Below, piece by piece: positions 1 through 8,106 of a stretch of DNA of 18,518 nucleotides (position 1 is its first letter; every line of letters begins with the position of its first letter). A program made the position numbers and the translations under genes. Where the stretch lies: positions 1 through 18,518 of the forward strand of contig DEJQ01000031.1 in the NCBI GenBank assembly GCA_002353575.1. The letters are read 5' to 3'. The stretch comes from Prevotellaceae bacterium UBA2744. Its GTDB lineage: Bacteria; Bacteroidota; Bacteroidia; Bacteroidales; Bacteroidaceae. The notes beneath the pieces were generated by a model. That model ran no database searches. It was not told the DNA's origin and saw only the letters and a list, made by a program, of their open reading frames with translations.

Positions 1-151
1 TGTCATTGCGTCACATAGTCGCTGTGTCTTTCCCTGTATAGTGTTGACTCCTTTTGAGCCTTGATTTGTTGCTGTTTTGTTAATTACTGGGTTTTGGTAC
101 GATTTCTGCATATATTGTTACATTTTTTCTGCTATAGCTTTGGTTTATTGA

Positions 152-172
152 ATAACTTTGCAGCAAAGTAAT
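152..172. repeat. Inverted repeat over the lyase promoter
   Basis: ACTTTGC (155-161) and GCAAAGT (163-169) are perfect inverted arms around one base. With one mismatch the symmetry extends to 152-172. It covers the -7 element and the predicted start site, so it could be an operator. The left arm is largely the promoter motif itself, so part of the symmetry may be chance. Confidence 0.45.
153..160 (+). promoter_or_regulatory. Predicted -7 promoter element of the PL11 operon
   Basis: TAACTTTG matches the Bacteroidetes consensus TAnnTTTG exactly and continues as TTTGCA, as the nrdD promoter does. A weak -33-like TCTG lies at 128-131, 21 nt upstream. Transcription would start near 166-168, leaving a leader of about 30 nt before the ATG at 196. 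An alternative TAGCTTTG at 135-142 has a less convincing -33 partner, TTG at 115-117 with a 17-nt spacer. Confidence 0.5.
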
Positions 173-195
173 AATTAACAAACGTATCGAAGACT

Positions 196-3100
196 ATGAA
201 AAAGCATTTTCTGACTCTACTTCTTTTGGTGCCAACCCTGATTTCAACGCAGATGCAGGCACAACGTATTCAGCAACCACTAGGTCGTGGTGTGGTAGCT
301 GTGGATCGTACTTATAATTCATCAACTCGTTTTGGCGACCAGGGAAAACTGATTTCATGGCGAAAACTGGCACAAGAACCGGAAGACACCCGATATAATG
401 TTTATAGCCGACAGAAAGGCGGAAGTTCGTGGACTCGTATTGCCACGAATCTGTCGAAGACTAATTATGCTCCGACAGCTTTATCAGCAGACACTGAGTA
501 TGCTGTAAGTGCTGTAATCAACGGTACTGAGGGCGAGAAGAGTACACCATTCCTCTACACTACCCACCCTTGGCCGAATGTGTGGTTTCAGTTTGATTTC
601 GACAATACTGTCTTGGAACGGAATAACTATCGCACTAAGTTTACCTGGCCAATGGATCTGAATGGCGATGGGGAATTCGATGCCATTGTAGTGGACCGAC
701 TTTACGCAGGAGCTGGAGAGGTAGATCCAGACGGTGATGGCGGTACGGTTGACCTGACTACCAGTCATAAGATTCAGGGATATAAGTTGGACGGCACTTT
801 GCTTTGGACAGTGGATATCGGTCCTAATATCAATATCTGTGGCGGACAGAATGATATGGTCGTTGCCTACGATATAAACTGCGACGGAAAGTGCGAGGTG
901 ATGATTCGCAGTTCCGACGGCACTCGTTTCTGGGACAAGGCAAACAACACTTGGGGAAAGTATGCAAACGGCAGCAGTTCACCCGACACAGATGGCGATG
1001 GAATCGTGAATTACAGTAATGAATCGACAAAACTGCCACCATTCTATATTTCCGTAATCAACGGTGAAACCGGCGAAGAAATCGACTGTAACGAACTGGA
1101 TTACTCAACTGTGCATGACGGTTCCGACACATGGAGTCGCACGGGCAGAAGCAAGTATATGAGTTTTAATTATGCAGTACTCGAAGGTCACTTCTCTATC
1201 TGTTATCTTGACGGCATACATCCTTCGCTTGTGATGGAGTGTCTGGACAGAGATACCGGCAAGACCCACCACAATTATGTTTTCTCATGGGATTATACAT
1301 GGACTGACGGAACAGCTTCGAACTGGCATCACAGTGCCACTTGGAGCCGTAACGACAAGCGTCCCTGGCCTGCAGAGTTCCACCAGTTGCGCGTAGCAGA
1401 CGTAGATGGAGACGGTTTTGACGAGATGGTTCAAGGCGGTTATAGTGTGAATCCGCTGAAGGGCACTTTCCACAGTCCCGGTATCGGACATGGTGACCGA
1501 TGGATTCTCAGCGACATAAATCCTGACCGCCCAGGCATGGAGTGCTTTGCCATCCAGCAGTCTGCTCTGCTCGGACAACTTATCTATGACCCATCCAATG
1601 GCGAGAGACTCAAGGAGTGGTATCTGCCAAGTGTGTATGATGTAGGTCGTGGTGCCTGCATGGATATAGACCCTAACCACAAGGGGTATGAACTGTATAG
1701 TTTTACTGACGACTACATATATAATGGTAAGGGAGAACCCACAGGCGAGACTCGCAGTCAGTGGGGAATAAAGACTATGTTTGAGGGTGTGTGGTGGAAC
1801 GAGGATTTGCTGCGCGAAGAACTCAGTTCGCCGGGTGGCAGCAACTACGGCACCAACCTTATGGTAACTACTGTTCGCGGAAAAAGCAGACTGATTGAGT
1901 TTTCGCAAGAGTCTTTCTGGGGAGCCCATGCAGCAACAGGTACTCGTCCTGCGTTTATGGGAGACATCATAGGCGACTGGCGCGAGGAGGTTATACTTGC
2001 TGTGCAGAACGACGGTTCCAGCACAGGACTTGTAGGTTACACTACTGCAATTCCGACCAATTATAGCATCTATTGTCTGCAGCAAGATCCTCATTACCGA
2101 CTGGATTGCACAACACGCGGATATTATCAGCATCCGAACACGAGTTTCTATCTCGGTGTAGGTATGCCTATGCCTCCGCTCCCTCCTGTGATGCAAGCAG
2201 ACCTTCGTTATAAGTCGGGCAACTGGGCACAGGGAGTATCGTCGTTTACCACCTATGACCAGAAGCAAGCACAGGCATTTGCTGACGGCAAGAGTGTTAT
2301 TTTCGATGTAAGCGGAAATAACAGCAACGACATCACTATCAGTTCGGAAGTGCGTCCGTCAGCTACTTATTTCATCAATCCGCTGCAGCACGACTATACT
2401 CTCAACGGTAATATTGCAGGAGGAAAGATTTTCAAGTCGTTATTAGGCACAACTACTATAAACGGAAACATAACATCGACTGATTCACTTATCATCAGCG
2501 AAGGAACACTCGTAGTAAACGGCACTATCACTGCCCCACTCGCTCTGAGAGCAAAGGGTACTCTGGCAGGAAATACCACACTCAACGGCACTGCGGCTTT
2601 TGAAGGAGGACTCAACTATGAGGGTTGTCGTCTGTCGCCAGGAACTCAAGCAGAACCATTCGGCACTTTCACTTTCAACGGCGACCTGACACTTACAGGC
2701 GATGTTTTCGTAGAAATCAATCTGAAAACAGCTGATGGTGAAAACAACGATAAAATCAAGGTAAATGGCGACCTCACACTGAAAAAGACCAATACCATAT
2801 CGTTTGTCCTATCAGAAAGTGTGCCTGCAGAGGGTACATACACACTGATGGAATGTACAGGAACGCTCACTGCTGATCCTGCAAAGATTCTTGTTCGCGG
2901 TTTGGTCGGTCTGAACTACGCAATAGAAACAGAGGACGGAAAACTCCAACTGGTAGTTCGTGGCACTCGTGAACCTGCCGAGGGTGTAACCTGGACAGGA
3001 GCTGAAAGCAATGTTTGGGACTACCAAACAGCTAACTTCACACTGAATGGTGAACCGACAACTTTCGTCGCAGGGGATAAGGTTGTCTTCCCTGACGGAG

Positions 3101-4797
3101 CAGAACAGAAAAACATCATCATTTCAGACCTTATGGTTACGAATGGTGTGGAATTCACCAATGATAAAGACACATATACATTCAGTGGCGAAGGCGGTTT
3201 CAGCGGTGAAGGCGACTTGCTCATAAGCGGCAAGGGCACAATCAACCTGCAGGCTGCAAAAAGCAATTACACCGGCAAAACCATCATCAATGCAGGAACT
3301 GTCACTGTGACCAATCTGGAGAATAGCGGTACTCCATGTTGTCTTGGTGCAGGAACAGTTGTAAGCATAGGCAAAGGTACGCTGACAGTAAACCACACGA
3401 ATGCAGCAACTAACCGTTCTTTCACTCTGACAGACACTGCTACAATCAACATTCCTACAGGAACACTCACACTGCAATCCGGAGTAAAGGGCACTAACGG
3501 CACTCTGCTGAAGAAAGGCAGCGGACAACTTAACCTGAACTACGGAGGAACCAACAGCTATAAGGAGACCATTCTGGCAGCAGGTACTATCTCGCAGGGA
3601 GCATGGAACGGCACAATCGGCAAGGCAGGTTCTCCAATCCATGTAACAGGAAATAGCACACTGCGAATCTTCAATGTCAACTCCACATCGACTGTGCCAG
3701 ACATCACGAATGCCATTACCATAGACAAAGGAAAGACTCTCACAGTCAGTGGAGGTCAGCGTTGTAAGATGGGCGGTTCGCTTCTGGGCGAAGGTACTTT
3801 GGCAATCAGTTTCCCATACGTAAGAGGCGATTTCTATTCAAATCTTTCGAACTTCTCAGGCACGCTGAACATCACGTCGGGTGAATTCCATATTACGTCA
3901 GCCCTCCAACTCTCAAAGGGTACTCTGACACTGGGAGCAGGTGTTTATACTGCCGGATATAACAGTCAGAGTTCGACCCAGACTAACATGACTCACAAGA
4001 TTGGAGCTCTGACAGCATCGGCAACAGACTGCACACTTGCTACCGGCACTTGGAATGTGGGATATCTGAATACTAACACTACCTATGCCGGACTATTCAG
4101 CAGCGCTGCCACAATAAACAAGTATGGAACTGGAATACTCACATTAACAGGTTCTTCGGAAGGCGGAATCAATATTTATGAAGGAGAAATAGAAGCTAAG
4201 AATACTTCCAAACCAATTACAAATGGTACAATAACAATCCAGAACGGAGGACTGCTTGGCGGTAGCGGACAAGTAAAGAGCGTCGTTGTACGTTCAGGAG
4301 GCACAATGGCTGCTGGCAAGACCACTTCGGCAGCTGTGAGCAACATAACTGTAACAGGTAACCTGACAATGAACGAAGGCAGCTACTTACGAGTACGCAC
4401 ACGTTCTACAGTTAGCAAAACCAATAGCGATGTGTTCAAGGTGACGGGTAATGTCACACTTACTTCACCTATCATCCTAATGTCTCAGTTGAATGACAAT
4501 TATAATTATTTGCCTGACACAGACATCAAATTTATAAACTGCTCCGGTAATATAACCATAAACGGCGATGTGACTATCCAGCCAGCTATTCCAATGGCAG
4601 GATATAAATGGGACACAACCGATATATCCAGTGGTATTATCAGAGTAGTGACAGACCCGACAGCCATCACTCGTATAAATGCCGATGAAATCACTGCCAA
4701 TGACGTAATATTTGACCTTAGCGGCCGTCGTATAGGCAGTGTCACAAAGAACGGTGTTTATATTATCAACGGAACAAAAACTTACGTAAATAAATAA
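196..4797 (+). CDS. Secreted rhamnogalacturonan lyase (PL11) with autotransporter-type repeats and T9SS-like tail
   Basis: This is probably an endo-acting lyase that cleaves the rhamnose-galacturonate backbone of pectic rhamnogalacturonan-I by beta-elimination. Residues 1-23 form a signal peptide ending in QAQ. Residues of about 24-675 match the PL11 (YesW/YesX) fold. They carry several acidic calcium-type loops, including DLNGDG near 154, DINCDG at 226, DTDGDG at 264 and DVDGDG at 402. Family members are usually around 600 residues, so the remaining roughly 850 are an extension. It is rich in Gly, Thr, Asn and Ser, with autotransporter-associated beta-strand repeats, clearest near 1004-1040, 1105-1135 and 1308-1375. 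The last 40 or so residues (IFDLSGRRIG, then GVYIINGTK) resemble a Por/T9SS sorting tail, which suggests surface export. The start follows an A-rich leader. A GH2 gene follows after 17 nt, implying one operon. The PL11 call is firm; the exact bond and the export route are inferred from family. Confidence 0.9.
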   Translation: MKKHFLTLLLLVPTLISTQMQAQRIQQPLGRGVVAVDRTYNSSTRFGDQGKLISWRKLAQEPEDTRYNVYSRQKGGSSWTRIATNLSKTNYAPTALSADTEYAVSAVINGTEGEKSTPFLYTTHPWPNVWFQFDFDNTVLERNNYRTKFTWPMDLNGDGEFDAIVVDRLYAGAGEVDPDGDGGTVDLTTSHKIQGYKLDGTLLWTVDIGPNINICGGQNDMVVAYDINCDGKCEVMIRSSDGTRFWDKANNTWGKYANGSSSPDTDGDGIVNYSNESTKLPPFYISVINGETGEEIDCNELDYSTVHDGSDTWSRTGRSKYMSFNYAVLEGHFSICYLDGIHPSLVMECLDRDTGKTHHNYVFSWDYTWTDGTASNWHHSATWSRNDKRPWPAEFHQLRVADVDGDGFDEMVQGGYSVNPLKGTFHSPGIGHGDRWILSDINPDRPGMECFAIQQSALLGQLIYDPSNGERLKEWYLPSVYDVGRGACMDIDPNHKGYELYSFTDDYIYNGKGEPTGETRSQWGIKTMFEGVWWNEDLLREELSSPGGSNYGTNLMVTTVRGKSRLIEFSQESFWGAHAATGTRPAFMGDIIGDWREEVILAVQNDGSSTGLVGYTTAIPTNYSIYCLQQDPHYRLDCTTRGYYQHPNTSFYLGVGMPMPPLPPVMQADLRYKSGNWAQGVSSFTTYDQKQAQAFADGKSVIFDVSGNNSNDITISSEVRPSATYFINPLQHDYTLNGNIAGGKIFKSLLGTTTINGNITSTDSLIISEGTLVVNGTITAPLALRAKGTLAGNTTLNGTAAFEGGLNYEGCRLSPGTQAEPFGTFTFNGDLTLTGDVFVEINLKTADGENNDKIKVNGDLTLKKTNTISFVLSESVPAEGTYTLMECTGTLTADPAKILVRGLVGLNYAIETEDGKLQLVVRGTREPAEGVTWTGAESNVWDYQTANFTLNGEPTTFVAGDKVVFPDGAEQKNIIISDLMVTNGVEFTNDKDTYTFSGEGGFSGEGDLLISGKGTINLQAAKSNYTGKTIINAGTVTVTNLENSGTPCCLGAGTVVSIGKGTLTVNHTNAATNRSFTLTDTATINIPTGTLTLQSGVKGTNGTLLKKGSGQLNLNYGGTNSYKETILAAGTISQGAWNGTIGKAGSPIHVTGNSTLRIFNVNSTSTVPDITNAITIDKGKTLTVSGGQRCKMGGSLLGEGTLAISFPYVRGDFYSNLSNFSGTLNITSGEFHITSALQLSKGTLTLGAGVYTAGYNSQSSTQTNMTHKIGALTASATDCTLATGTWNVGYLNTNTTYAGLFSSAATINKYGTGILTLTGSSEGGINIYEGEIEAKNTSKPITNGTITIQNGGLLGGSGQVKSVVVRSGGTMAAGKTTSAAVSNITVTGNLTMNEGSYLRVRTRSTVSKTNSDVFKVTGNVTLTSPIILMSQLNDNYNYLPDTDIKFINCSGNITINGDVTIQPAIPMAGYKWDTTDISSGIIRVVTDPTAITRINADEITANDVIFDLSGRRIGSVTKNGVYIINGTKTYVNK

Positions 4798-4814
4798 CTT
4801 ATCACTATAACAAT

Positions 4815-7800
4815 ATGAAACAAAGAACTGTTCTATCTCTCTGTGCAGCCTTCGCCATCTGTTGCACGACAATCACGGCTCAGCGTCAGAAACTCAATTT
4901 CAACGGTAACTGGCAAATCCGCTACCCTGCCGAGGCGTTGGAGAATGCCGGCAAGACCCGTACTGTCACCTTGCCTCGTGCATGGAACGAAGACTGGGCT
5001 TACAGGGTGAATAATGCTGATATACCCGACGACACCTGCAGATATACAAAGGTGTTCACAGCTCCGATGGAATGGGCAGGAAAACACGTTTTCATCGAGT
5101 TTGAAGGTGCTCGTCAGAGTGCTGAGGTGTGGCTGAACGGCAAGCGTCTGGGCATACACCAGAATGGTGTTATGGCATTCGGTTTTGACCTGACTCCATA
5201 CATCAGAGTCGGCAAGGAGAACCGATTGGAGGTGCTCACAGATAACGACTGGGCATACAAGGAGAAGAATGCCGACGGCACTCCGTTGCTCGTAGAGAAA
5301 GGTGCTACGGAAAGCAAGGACGGCAATAACCTGCCAAACAACAAACTGACACCAACGAGTTTTCAGTGGAACAATAAGAATTTCAATATGAATATGGGCG
5401 GTCTGCCAAAGAACGTGAATCTGCACGTCACTGATGCTGTGTATCAGACTCTCCCACTCTATTCGAACCTCGGAACCATCGGTACTTATATATATGGTAG
5501 CAACTACGACATAAAGGGTAAGAAGGTGACTGCCAATGCTGAAGCACAGGTAATCAATTCGACAAACAGTGCGCAGAAAGTAAGTCTGGAAGTCGAAGTC
5601 ATCGATCGTGACGGCAAGAAAATCGCCCAATTCATCGGCAAGTCGAAGTTGATTGCAGCCGGCGACACAACCATACTCTCTGCCTCGAAACGTCTCTCAG
5701 GCATTCATTTCTGGTCATGGGGATATGGATACCTATATACTGTAAAGACAAGTCTCGTAGTAGGTGGCAAGAAGGGCGACACAGTGACTACCCATACAGG
5801 ATTCCGCAAGACGGAGTTTGGCAATGGTCTTATCTGGTTGAACGACAGATGTATCATGATGCACGGCTATGCCCAGCGCACATCGAACGAATGGCCGGGC
5901 ATAGGTATCGACATACCTGCTTGGTTGGCAGACTACAGCAACGACCTGATGGTTCGTTCCGGAGGTAACCTTGTGCGCTGGATGCATGTAACCCCTTCGA
6001 AACTCGACATAGAGAGTTGTGACCGTGTGGGACTTATCCAGGCAATGCCTGCGGGCGATGCGGAGAAGGACGTAACAGGTCGCCACTGGGGACAGCGCAC
6101 AGAACTGATGCGCGATGCAATCATCTATAACCGCAACAATCCTTCTATCCTCTTCTATGAGGGAGGAAACGAGAGTATTTCACGCGAACACATGAAAGAA
6201 CTCATTGCTATCCGCAATCAGTATGACCCTCACGGCGGACGCGCCATAGGTTCACGCGAGATGCTCGACATCGACGAAGCTGAATACGGAGGTGAGATGC
6301 TGTACATAAACAAATCGGGCAAGCACCCTATGTGGGCAATGGAATACTGTAGAGATGAGGGGTACAGAATGTATTGGGACGATTATTCTTATCCTTATCA
6401 CAAACAGGGAGCAGGTCCATACTACCGCAATGCTCCGGCAGACATCTACAACCAGAACCAAGACCAACTGACAATAGAACAGATTCGCCGATGGAATGAC
6501 TATTATGTAGTGCGTCCGGGTATGGGAAAGCGTGTCAGTTCGGGTGGTGTGAAAATCATCTTCTCCGACACAAACACTCACGGGCGCAGTGAGATGAATT
6601 TCCGCACAAGCGGTGTGGTGGATGCTATGCGAATAGAGAAAGATGCGTTCTTTGCCAATCAGGTGATGTGGAACTCATGGGTGGATGTGCAGCACAAAGC
6701 CAGTCATATCATCGGTCACTGGAACTACCCTTCAGGAGTAGTAAAAGATGTGTATGTAGTTTCTACATCGCCAATAGTAGAACTCTTCGTCAACGGAAAG
6801 TCGGTGGGCAAGAGTACAGAACCACAATACACTTTCCTGCACACCTTTAAGAAGGTGCATTACCAGCCAGGAGAGGTGAAGGCAATCAGTTATGCTGCAG
6901 ACGGAAAGACTGTAGAGTCAGAAGCAAGTCATAAGACAGCTGGACGAGCAGATCATCTGCGCCTGACCCTGATGCAGAATCCGGACGGGGGAATGCGGGC
7001 TGACGGCAGCGACGTAGCTCTCATTCAGGTAGAAGTCGTAGATAAGGAAGGGCTGCGCTGTCCTGTTGACAACCGTTTCATACGTTGGTCGCTGGAAGGT
7101 CAGGGGGAATGGCGCGGCGGCATAGGAAAGAGTCCTGACGGCGACAATTACATCCTTGCCACTACCCTTCCTGTAGAAGCCGGAGTGAGTCGTGTATTGG
7201 TTCGTTCTACTACCACTCCAGGCAAGATTCGTCTCACAGCCAATGCTGCAGGTATGCCTTCTGCAAACATAGAATGGACAACCACAGCAGACAAGGAACA
7301 AATCAATGCAGGAATGTCGCGCTATCTGGCATCGGACCATCTGACTGGCAGCCTTCTGCGAGGCGAAACCCCTACAGGGGCTTCATATACAGACAAGAAA
7401 CAGACTATCGCTATTTCATCGGCTACGGCAGGTGCTAATAATGATGAAGCAAGGCAGTCGTGGGACGACAACGAACTGTCGGAATGGAGAAACGACGGGA
7501 AACTGTCAACTGCATGGATAAGCTACCAGCTCAAGGAGGAGACTGCCATCGACGAAATCAGCATAAAGCTGACAGGATGGCGTCAGCGCTCCTACCCTAT
7601 TGAAGTGCTTGCCGACAATCAGATCGTATGGAAGGGAAACACCGACAAGTCACTGGGCTACATCAGTCTGTTTATTAACAAGCCCGTGAAAGCAAAGACA
7701 TATACCATACGACAAACGGGCAGTGCTACAGACAAGGATGCATTCGGACAGGTAACGGAACTGGCCGGCGGTCCAGCTACGGAACTGGATCTGTACAAGA

Positions 7801-7871
7801 CTCCCGGCAGCGAGAAGGTAAAAGGCGAACTGCGTATCGTTGAAATCGACTTTCTGAAGAAGATAAAGTAA
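4815..7871 (+). CDS. Secreted glycoside hydrolase family 2 enzyme (beta-galactosidase-like)
   Basis: This is a retaining exo-glycosidase of family GH2, probably acting on galactosyl or related side chains of rhamnogalacturonan fragments. Residues 1-23 form a signal peptide ending in TAQ. A jelly-roll sugar-binding domain spans about 25-215, an Ig-like domain about 235-330, and the TIM barrel about 330-635. The motif NPSILFYEGGNE places the acid/base glutamate at E453, and E510 in MWAMEY is the likely nucleophile. A DUF4982-like beta domain (about 640-710) and another Ig-like domain follow. Residues of about 865-1000 resemble a discoidin/F5-8-type carbohydrate-binding module. The gene starts 17 nt after the lyase stop and has no promoter of its own, so it is probably co-transcribed. 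Unlike the lyase it has no T9SS-like tail, which suggests a periplasmic location. GH2 also includes glucuronidases and mannosidases, so the substrate is not fixed by sequence. Confidence 0.88.
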   Translation: MKQRTVLSLCAAFAICCTTITAQRQKLNFNGNWQIRYPAEALENAGKTRTVTLPRAWNEDWAYRVNNADIPDDTCRYTKVFTAPMEWAGKHVFIEFEGARQSAEVWLNGKRLGIHQNGVMAFGFDLTPYIRVGKENRLEVLTDNDWAYKEKNADGTPLLVEKGATESKDGNNLPNNKLTPTSFQWNNKNFNMNMGGLPKNVNLHVTDAVYQTLPLYSNLGTIGTYIYGSNYDIKGKKVTANAEAQVINSTNSAQKVSLEVEVIDRDGKKIAQFIGKSKLIAAGDTTILSASKRLSGIHFWSWGYGYLYTVKTSLVVGGKKGDTVTTHTGFRKTEFGNGLIWLNDRCIMMHGYAQRTSNEWPGIGIDIPAWLADYSNDLMVRSGGNLVRWMHVTPSKLDIESCDRVGLIQAMPAGDAEKDVTGRHWGQRTELMRDAIIYNRNNPSILFYEGGNESISREHMKELIAIRNQYDPHGGRAIGSREMLDIDEAEYGGEMLYINKSGKHPMWAMEYCRDEGYRMYWDDYSYPYHKQGAGPYYRNAPADIYNQNQDQLTIEQIRRWNDYYVVRPGMGKRVSSGGVKIIFSDTNTHGRSEMNFRTSGVVDAMRIEKDAFFANQVMWNSWVDVQHKASHIIGHWNYPSGVVKDVYVVSTSPIVELFVNGKSVGKSTEPQYTFLHTFKKVHYQPGEVKAISYAADGKTVESEASHKTAGRADHLRLTLMQNPDGGMRADGSDVALIQVEVVDKEGLRCPVDNRFIRWSLEGQGEWRGGIGKSPDGDNYILATTLPVEAGVSRVLVRSTTTPGKIRLTANAAGMPSANIEWTTTADKEQINAGMSRYLASDHLTGSLLRGETPTGASYTDKKQTIAISSATAGANNDEARQSWDDNELSEWRNDGKLSTAWISYQLKEETAIDEISIKLTGWRQRSYPIEVLADNQIVWKGNTDKSLGYISLFINKPVKAKTYTIRQTGSATDKDAFGQVTELAGGPATELDLYKTPGSEKVKGELRIVEIDFLKKIK

Positions 7872-7890
7872 AAAAGACAAGCATACCCCT

Positions 7891-8106
7891 ATGGACTACT
7901 CAAGCGAGGACTACTCGGACATAATCGACCTGCCGCACCACCAGTCGGAGCGGCGGCCGAAGATGCCCATAAGGAAACGTGCAGCACAGTTCAAGCCATT
8001 CATACCGTTCGACGGATTTTTGGAAGAGCTGGCAAAAGACGGAGAGCAGTACAAAGTGGAAGGAGAATCATGGTATGATTCCTCCAATGAGGATGACGGC
8101 ATATAG
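7891..8106 (+). CDS. Small YolD-like protein
   Basis: This is a 71-residue protein with no signal peptide or membrane segment. The core pattern DIIDLPHH, then RPKMPIRKRAAQF and PFDGFLEEL (residues of about 10-48), matches the conserved N-terminal part of small proteins common in Firmicutes and annotated YolD-like. There they often sit beside Y-family DNA polymerases; no such polymerase is present in this window. Family members are usually around 100 residues, so this copy is short, and its acidic tail (about 49-71) is not recognised. The ATG lies 19 nt after the GH2 stop, so it may be read from the lyase operon transcript, although no pectin role is evident. Its stop codon abuts the stop of the convergent gene. 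The biochemical function is unknown. Confidence 0.6.
   Translation: MDYSSEDYSDIIDLPHHQSERRPKMPIRKRAAQFKPFIPFDGFLEELAKDGEQYKVEGESWYDSSNEDDGI
8062..8085. terminator. Candidate hairpin at a convergent gene junction
   Basis: GAATCAT (8065-8071) pairs perfectly with ATGATTC (8075-8081) across a 3-nt loop. GGA (8062-8064) pairs with TCC (8083-8085) past one bulged base. It lies inside the end of the YolD-like gene, 22-45 nt beyond the stop of the minus-strand gene. No clear U-tract follows on either strand, so a terminator role is only possible. Confidence 0.25.

Larger units (their letters stand above)
1..195 (+). other. Leader region of the lyase operon
   Basis: This is AT-rich non-coding sequence, with no convincing reading frame and no recognisable end of an upstream gene. 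It is T-rich up to about 130. It then carries two matches to the Bacteroidetes -7 element TAnnTTTG, at 135-142 (TAGCTTTG) and 153-160 (TAACTTTG), and an A-rich stretch ahead of the first start codon. The second match is overlapped by an inverted repeat, listed separately. Confidence 0.6.

Noticed and set aside
1285..2268. Long minus-strand open frame (327 codons) opposite the lyase gene
   Set aside because: It lies fully inside the PL11 coding region on the other strand. It is Cys/His/Arg-rich and matches no family; it is a shadow of the plus-strand codon pattern.
4833..5630. Minus-strand open frame of 265 codons inside the GH2 gene
   Set aside because: It is antisense to a well-supported enzyme and has no family match.
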